Shown: piece by piece, positions 60,981-64,000 of the stretch
How the letters are laid out: each line of letters opens with the position of its first letter
Numbering within the stretch: the stretch's first letter is position 1
DNA from: Streptomyces sp. NBC_00670
Lineage (GTDB): Bacteria > Actinomycetota > Actinomycetes > Streptomycetales > Streptomycetaceae
Length of the DNA stretch: 64,000 bases
Reading direction: 5' to 3'
NCBI RefSeq assembly: GCF_036226765.1
Contig: NZ_CP109017.1
Coordinates: 3,299,501 to 3,363,500 of the forward strand
The notes under the pieces: model-generated
Told to the model about the DNA's origin: nothing
Databases searched by the model: none
The model's input: only the letters and a program-made list of their open reading frames with translations
Made by a program: the position numbers and the translations under genes

Positions 60981-61241
60981 CTACCGCTCCGCGCGCCGGG
61001 CCTCGCGCACCCGGCGCAGCCGGTTGACGGTCACCGGGTCGTGGGCGAGGGCCCGGGGATCGTCGAGCAGGGCGTTGAGCAGCTGGTAGTAGCGGACGGG
61101 GGCGAGCCCGAGCCGCTCACGTATCGCGCGCTCCTTCACGCCGGGGCCGGCGAAGCCACGCCGCTCCATGGCCAGCACAGCCCGTTCGCGCGCGCCCAGT
61201 TCCCCCGGCCGCTCTGTCTCGACGCTCTCCGGTTCCTCCAT
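60981..61241 (-). CDS. DUF3263 family protein
   Basis: An 86-residue helical protein matching DUF3263 (LGARERAVLAMERRGFAGPGVKERAIRERLGLAPVRYYQLLNALLDDPRALAHDPVTVNRLRRVREARR). The sequence suggests a small winged-helix-like DNA-binding unit. ATG 61241 lies behind TACTGT at leaderless distance. It is short, actinobacterial and of unknown function; it lies between otsB and the sugar-binding protein on the same strand. Confidence 0.9.
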   Translation of the reverse strand: MEEPESVETERPGELGARERAVLAMERRGFAGPGVKERAIRERLGLAPVRYYQLLNALLDDPRALAHDPVTVNRLRRVREARRAER

Positions 61242-61306
61242 GCGTTCCACAGTAGGGCCCCCCACTGACAACGCCCCCGGCCATCGGAAACGGGGAGGTC
61301 AGGCCC

Positions 61307-62602
61307 CTACTCCCCCGCGTCCTCCCGGATCGCCGACCGCTGGAGCTGCCCCAGCACCGCGGCCGCGCTGCCCTGCTCCGACACCGCCGTCCCGATCCGC
61401 TTCTTGAGCCCCGCGCTCACCGTCGCCCACGAGGTCTTGCCCACCGGATACAGCTCCGCGCCCGGCAGCTGCTCCAGGAACGGGGCGAGGTCGGCGTCCC
61501 GCGCGGAGGAGGCCATGTCCTCGGAGGCGGACGTCGTCACCGGCAGCAGGTCGTACTCGCGGGAGAACGCCAGCACGTTCTTCTCGCTGTAGACGAAGTC
61601 GAGGAAGTCCCCGATCTGCTCCTGGTGGCCGTGCTGCTTGAAGGCCATCATCCAGTCGGCCACGCCCATCGACGCCCGTTCCTGGCCGTCCCCGTTCCCG
61701 CCGCCGTTCCCGGGCATCGGGACCATGCCGAACTTCAGGCCCTTGGCCCGCGCCGCCTTCATCAGCGTGGGGTGCCCGTTGAGCATCCCCACCTCGCCGC
61801 GCGCGAACGCGGCGAACGCGTCCGCCCGGTTGAGCTTCGCCGGCGCGACGGGCCCGGTGAGCCCCTTGCCGACCAGCTCGTCCTTCAGCCAGCCGAACGT
61901 GGCGACGTTCTCCGCCGAGTCCAGGTCGTAGTTGCCGATGCTGTCGGTGTAGCCGCCACCGCCGCTGAGCAGCCACTGCAACGTCTCGGCCTGCGCCTCC
62001 TCGGGGCCCAGCGGGAGCGCGTACGGCGTCTTCACTCCGGCCGACTTCAACGCGCGCGCGTCGGCGGCCAGTTGCTCCCAGGTGGTGGGCGGGTGGCTGA
62101 TCCCGGCCTTGGCGAACAGCTTCTTGTTGTAGAAGAGCAGCCGGGTGGAGGCCGCGAACGGCATCCCGTACTGCACCCGGTTCAGCTCCCCCGCCTGGCT
62201 CAGTTCGTGGACGAAGTCGGCCTGGACGGGGATGGAGAGGAGGTCGGAGGCGCGGTAGAGCTTGTCGGCGGCCGCGTAGTCGGCGTAGGCGCCGATCTGC
62301 GCCAGGTCGGGGGCGTCGCCCGCGTCGACCATCTGTTTGACCTTGCGGTCGACGTCGTTCCACGAGTAGACGCTGACGTCGACCTTCACGCCCGGGTGCT
62401 TGTCCTCGTACGCGTCGACCAGCGTGTTCCAGTACTTCTGGGAGGAGTTGGCCGCCGAGTCCCCGTAGTCGGCCGCGACCAGTTTCAGGGTGACGTCCCC
62501 GGAGCCGCCCGGCCCCCCGCAGCCGGCGAGGGTCGCCGTCATCCCCAGTGCGGTGACCGCCGCGCCCAGTACCGTCGTCCTCCGAGCCCCGCGCCGCCGC
62601 AC
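61307..62602 (-). CDS. sugar ABC transporter substrate-binding lipoprotein
   Basis: A 431-residue lipoprotein of solute-binding cluster B (family 1). Arg-rich signal with lipobox TLAGC (Cys about 28), then VTLKLVAADYGDSAANSSQKYWNTLVDAYEDKHPGVKVDVSVYSWNDVDRKVKQMVDAGDAPDLAQIG, LNRVQYGMPFAASTRLLFYNKKLFAKAG, AFARGEVGMLNGHPTLM. GTG 62602 has CAGGAG at good spacing. No permease or ATPase gene is adjacent, so it must use components encoded elsewhere. It is divergent from nagK and shares two DasR sites with it, which suggests amino-sugar or chitin-derived ligands. Confidence 0.94.
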   Translation of the reverse strand: MRRRGARRTTVLGAAVTALGMTATLAGCGGPGGSGDVTLKLVAADYGDSAANSSQKYWNTLVDAYEDKHPGVKVDVSVYSWNDVDRKVKQMVDAGDAPDLAQIGAYADYAAADKLYRASDLLSIPVQADFVHELSQAGELNRVQYGMPFAASTRLLFYNKKLFAKAGISHPPTTWEQLAADARALKSAGVKTPYALPLGPEEAQAETLQWLLSGGGGYTDSIGNYDLDSAENVATFGWLKDELVGKGLTGPVAPAKLNRADAFAAFARGEVGMLNGHPTLMKAARAKGLKFGMVPMPGNGGGNGDGQERASMGVADWMMAFKQHGHQEQIGDFLDFVYSEKNVLAFSREYDLLPVTTSASEDMASSARDADLAPFLEQLPGAELYPVGKTSWATVSAGLKKRIGTAVSEQGSAAAVLGQLQRSAIREDAGE

Positions 62603-62666
62603 CGACCACTCCTGTTTCCGCTGGTTGTGTGTGGTTACCGTCTCGTATGCCGAAACGATTCGGCTA

Positions 62667-62682
62667 TAAGGTCTACACCACT
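62667..62682. promoter_or_regulatory. DasR site (dre) 1 of nagKA
   Basis: TAAGGTCTACACCACT resembles the DasR consensus (ACTGGTCTAGACCACT type) and the two-site layout described for nagKA in S. coelicolor. It lies between the divergent sugar-binding-protein and nagK genes. Confidence 0.9.
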
Positions 62683-62684
62683 CT

Positions 62685-62700
62685 AGTGGACTAGACCTCT
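62685..62700. promoter_or_regulatory. DasR site (dre) 2 of nagKA
   Basis: AGTGGACTAGACCTCT, two bases from the first site and in the opposite orientation. It lies 28 bases before the nagK start. Release of DasR by glucosamine-6-phosphate would turn on GlcNAc use. Confidence 0.9.
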
Positions 62701-62727
62701 CCGGGTCCGAGCGTCACACTGTTCCAC

Positions 62728-63747
62728 GTGAAACACGTCATCGCCCTTGATGTGGGCGGCACCGGGATGAAGGCCGCCCTGGTAGGGGCGGAAGGCAAGT
62801 TGCTGTACCGCGCGCGCCGGCCCACCGGCCGCGAGCGGGGCCCCGAGGCGGTGACGACGGCGGTCCTCGACTTCGCCGCCGAACTCCGCGCCCACGGCGT
62901 CAGCGAGTTCGGCGAACCGGCGGTCGCGGCCGGCGTCGCCGTCCCCGGCATCGTCGACGACGAGCGGGGCGTGGCCGTCTACTCGGCCAACCTCGGTTGG
63001 CGCGACGTACCGTTGCGCGCCCGGCTGAGCGAGCGGCTCGGCGGTGTCCCCGTCGCCCTCGGCCACGACGTACGCACCGGCGGCCTGGCCGAGGGCCGCA
63101 TCGGCGCCGGTCAGGGCGCCGACCGCTTTCTGTTCGTACCGCTGGGAACCGGCATCGCGGGCGCCATCGGCATCGACGGCCGGGTGGAGGCGGGCGCGCA
63201 CGGCTTCGCGGGCGAGATCGGCCATGTCGTCGTACGGCCCGGCGGCGTCGACTGCCCCTGCGGGCAGCGCGGTTGTCTGGAGCGGTACGCCTCCGCCTCC
63301 GCCGTCGGCCTGGCCTGGGCCGCCGCCTGCGGGAACCCGGAGGCGGACGCGGCGGACTGCGCCCGGGCCGTGGCCGCCGGGGACGCCCGGGCGATGGAGG
63401 TCTGGCAGGCCGCCGTCGACGCGCTCGCCGACGGTCTGGTCACCGCCTTCACCCTGCTCGACCCGCGCACGCTGATCATCGGCGGCGGGCTGGCGGAGGC
63501 CGGGCCCACCCTGTTCGACCCGCTGCGCCGGGCCCTGCGCGACCGCGTCACCTTCCAGAAGCTGCCCTCCGTCGTCCACGCGGGCCTCGGCGACAACGCC
63601 GGCTGTCTGGGCGCGGGCCTGCTCGCCTGGGACCTGCACGCCGCGGGCGGCCCGCGAAAGGAACCCACGCCGGTCGTGCCCACCGTCCGTGACACCACTG
63701 ACCCCTCGACCGATCCCTCGGTTGATCCCTCGATTCCTCGGAGGTAA
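62728..63747 (+). CDS. nagK: N-acetylglucosamine kinase, ROK family
   Basis: A 339-residue ROK sugar kinase. ATP/sugar signature IALDVGGTGMKAALV, catalytic/sugar-binding Asp in LGHDVRTGGLAEGRIGAG, ROK signature with the zinc cluster EIGHVVVRPGGVDCPCGQRGCLERYASASAV. The product GlcNAc-6-P is the substrate of the next gene, nagA. The C-terminal tail contains three short repeats of DPS (about 322-334). GTG 62728 follows the two DasR sites. The nagA ATG is 7 bases beyond the stop, so the two are co-transcribed. Confidence 0.93.
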   Translation: MKHVIALDVGGTGMKAALVGAEGKLLYRARRPTGRERGPEAVTTAVLDFAAELRAHGVSEFGEPAVAAGVAVPGIVDDERGVAVYSANLGWRDVPLRARLSERLGGVPVALGHDVRTGGLAEGRIGAGQGADRFLFVPLGTGIAGAIGIDGRVEAGAHGFAGEIGHVVVRPGGVDCPCGQRGCLERYASASAVGLAWAAACGNPEADAADCARAVAAGDARAMEVWQAAVDALADGLVTAFTLLDPRTLIIGGGLAEAGPTLFDPLRRALRDRVTFQKLPSVVHAGLGDNAGCLGAGLLAWDLHAAGGPRKEPTPVVPTVRDTTDPSTDPSVDPSIPRR

Positions 63748-63754
63748 CCACCTG

Positions 63755-64000
63755 ATGGCCCCTAGCAAGGTTCTCGCCGGTGCCCGGACGGTGCTGCCCA
63801 CCGGGATCGTGGACGACGGCCGCGTGGTCGTCGAGGGCGCGCGCATCACCGCCGCGTCCGGCGCCGACGCCCGGCCCGCCGCCGGGCCCGGCACCGCCAC
63901 CGTCGACCTCTCCGGCCACTGGCTGGTCCCCGGCTTCGTCGATCTGCACAACCACGGCGGCGGCGGTGCCTCGTTCACCTCCGGTTCCGTCGAGGACGTG
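63755..64000 (+). CDS. nagA: N-acetylglucosamine-6-phosphate deacetylase, 5' part
   Basis: The first 82 codons of an amidohydrolase removing the acetyl group from GlcNAc-6-P. The beginning SKVLAGARTVLPTGIVDDGRVVVEGARITAA and the metal-binding WLVPGFVDLHNHGGGGASFTSG (H-x-H) are typical of NagA. The reading frame is open to the window edge at 64000. ATG 63755 has GGAGG 9 bases upstream. It forms the nagKA operon with the kinase and is under the same DasR control. Confidence 0.95.
   Translation, partial: MAPSKVLAGARTVLPTGIVDDGRVVVEGARITAASGADARPAAGPGTATVDLSGHWLVPGFVDLHNHGGGGASFTSGSVEDV

Overview
The window is a piece of a Streptomyces (high-GC actinobacterial) chromosome core. The evidence is the roughly 72% GC content with near-saturated GC at third codon positions, frequent GTG starts, many starts only 6-10 nt behind a TANNNT box (leaderless style), and family content typical of the genus: XRE/DUF5753 plus DUF397 pairs, DUF3027, DUF3263, DUF2530, mqnB/mqnD, solo groEL2 with CIRCE, and nagKA with DasR sites. 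The order nagA-nagK-sugar-binding lipoprotein-otsB-otsA-thrC-moaD-like-csp-groEL2 matches, from memory, the SCO4284 to SCO4296 region of S. coelicolor read backwards; mqnD/mqnB would correspond to SCO4326/SCO4327. No rRNA, tRNA, CRISPR array, transposase or biosynthetic cluster was found.

Layout. 1-2.9 kb is an accessory-looking strip: an XRE/DUF5753 regulator, a HATPase anti-sigma-type protein, a probably frameshifted small gene, a lower-GC SRPBCC gene and a 3' gene fragment. 2.9-9.4 kb holds a secreted GH5-CBM2 cellulase behind a perfect CebR box, a secreted beta-propeller-type protein, an SGNH hydrolase, a Uma2 nuclease-fold protein, an aldo/keto reductase and ThpR. 9.4-17.3 kb holds an MFS exporter with MarR, an AzgA-type purine permease, a CtpE-like P-type ATPase and a secreted protein. 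17.6-22 kb holds a sacsin/Hsp90-like ATPase and a DUF3027 protein. 22.4-26.5 kb is an MFS-lipoprotein-mqnB-mqnD operon of overlapping genes (futalosine menaquinone pathway), followed by a cold-shock-domain protein. 27-36 kb holds a HAD phosphatase, a helicase-associated/WYL-like protein divergent from an XPB helicase, and a HelD-family ATPase. 37.6-43.3 kb holds CutC, an ECF sigma factor with its CU044_5270 partner, a CPBP protease and a two-component system. 43.3-45.3 kb is rpiR-murQ (MurNAc-6-P recycling). 45.3-51.4 kb is a run of small and accessory genes, including an XRE/DUF5753 gene with a DUF397 gene containing three tandem repeats. 51.4-64 kb holds an Old Yellow Enzyme, groEL2 with two CIRCE elements, a cold-shock protein, moaD-like and thrC, a gpgS-type glycosyltransferase, otsA, otsB, a sugar-binding lipoprotein, and nagK-nagA (nagA cut by the window edge).

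How the genes fit together. There is a clear amino-sugar/polysaccharide theme with visible control sites: CebR on the cellulase, two DasR sites shared by the sugar-binding lipoprotein and nagKA, and murQ-rpiR for muramic-acid recycling. Stress physiology is the second theme: HrcA/CIRCE-groEL2, two cold-shock proteins, trehalose and glucosylglycerate synthesis, XPB and HelD. The most striking structure that is not a gene is a dispersed composite repeat (a palindrome with GCGCAGTTCCCC arms, a GGGGCGGAGCCCC hairpin and a GTAGGGGCGGCGGGGGCGA block) found at six or more gene ends, with a fixed polarity towards stop codons.
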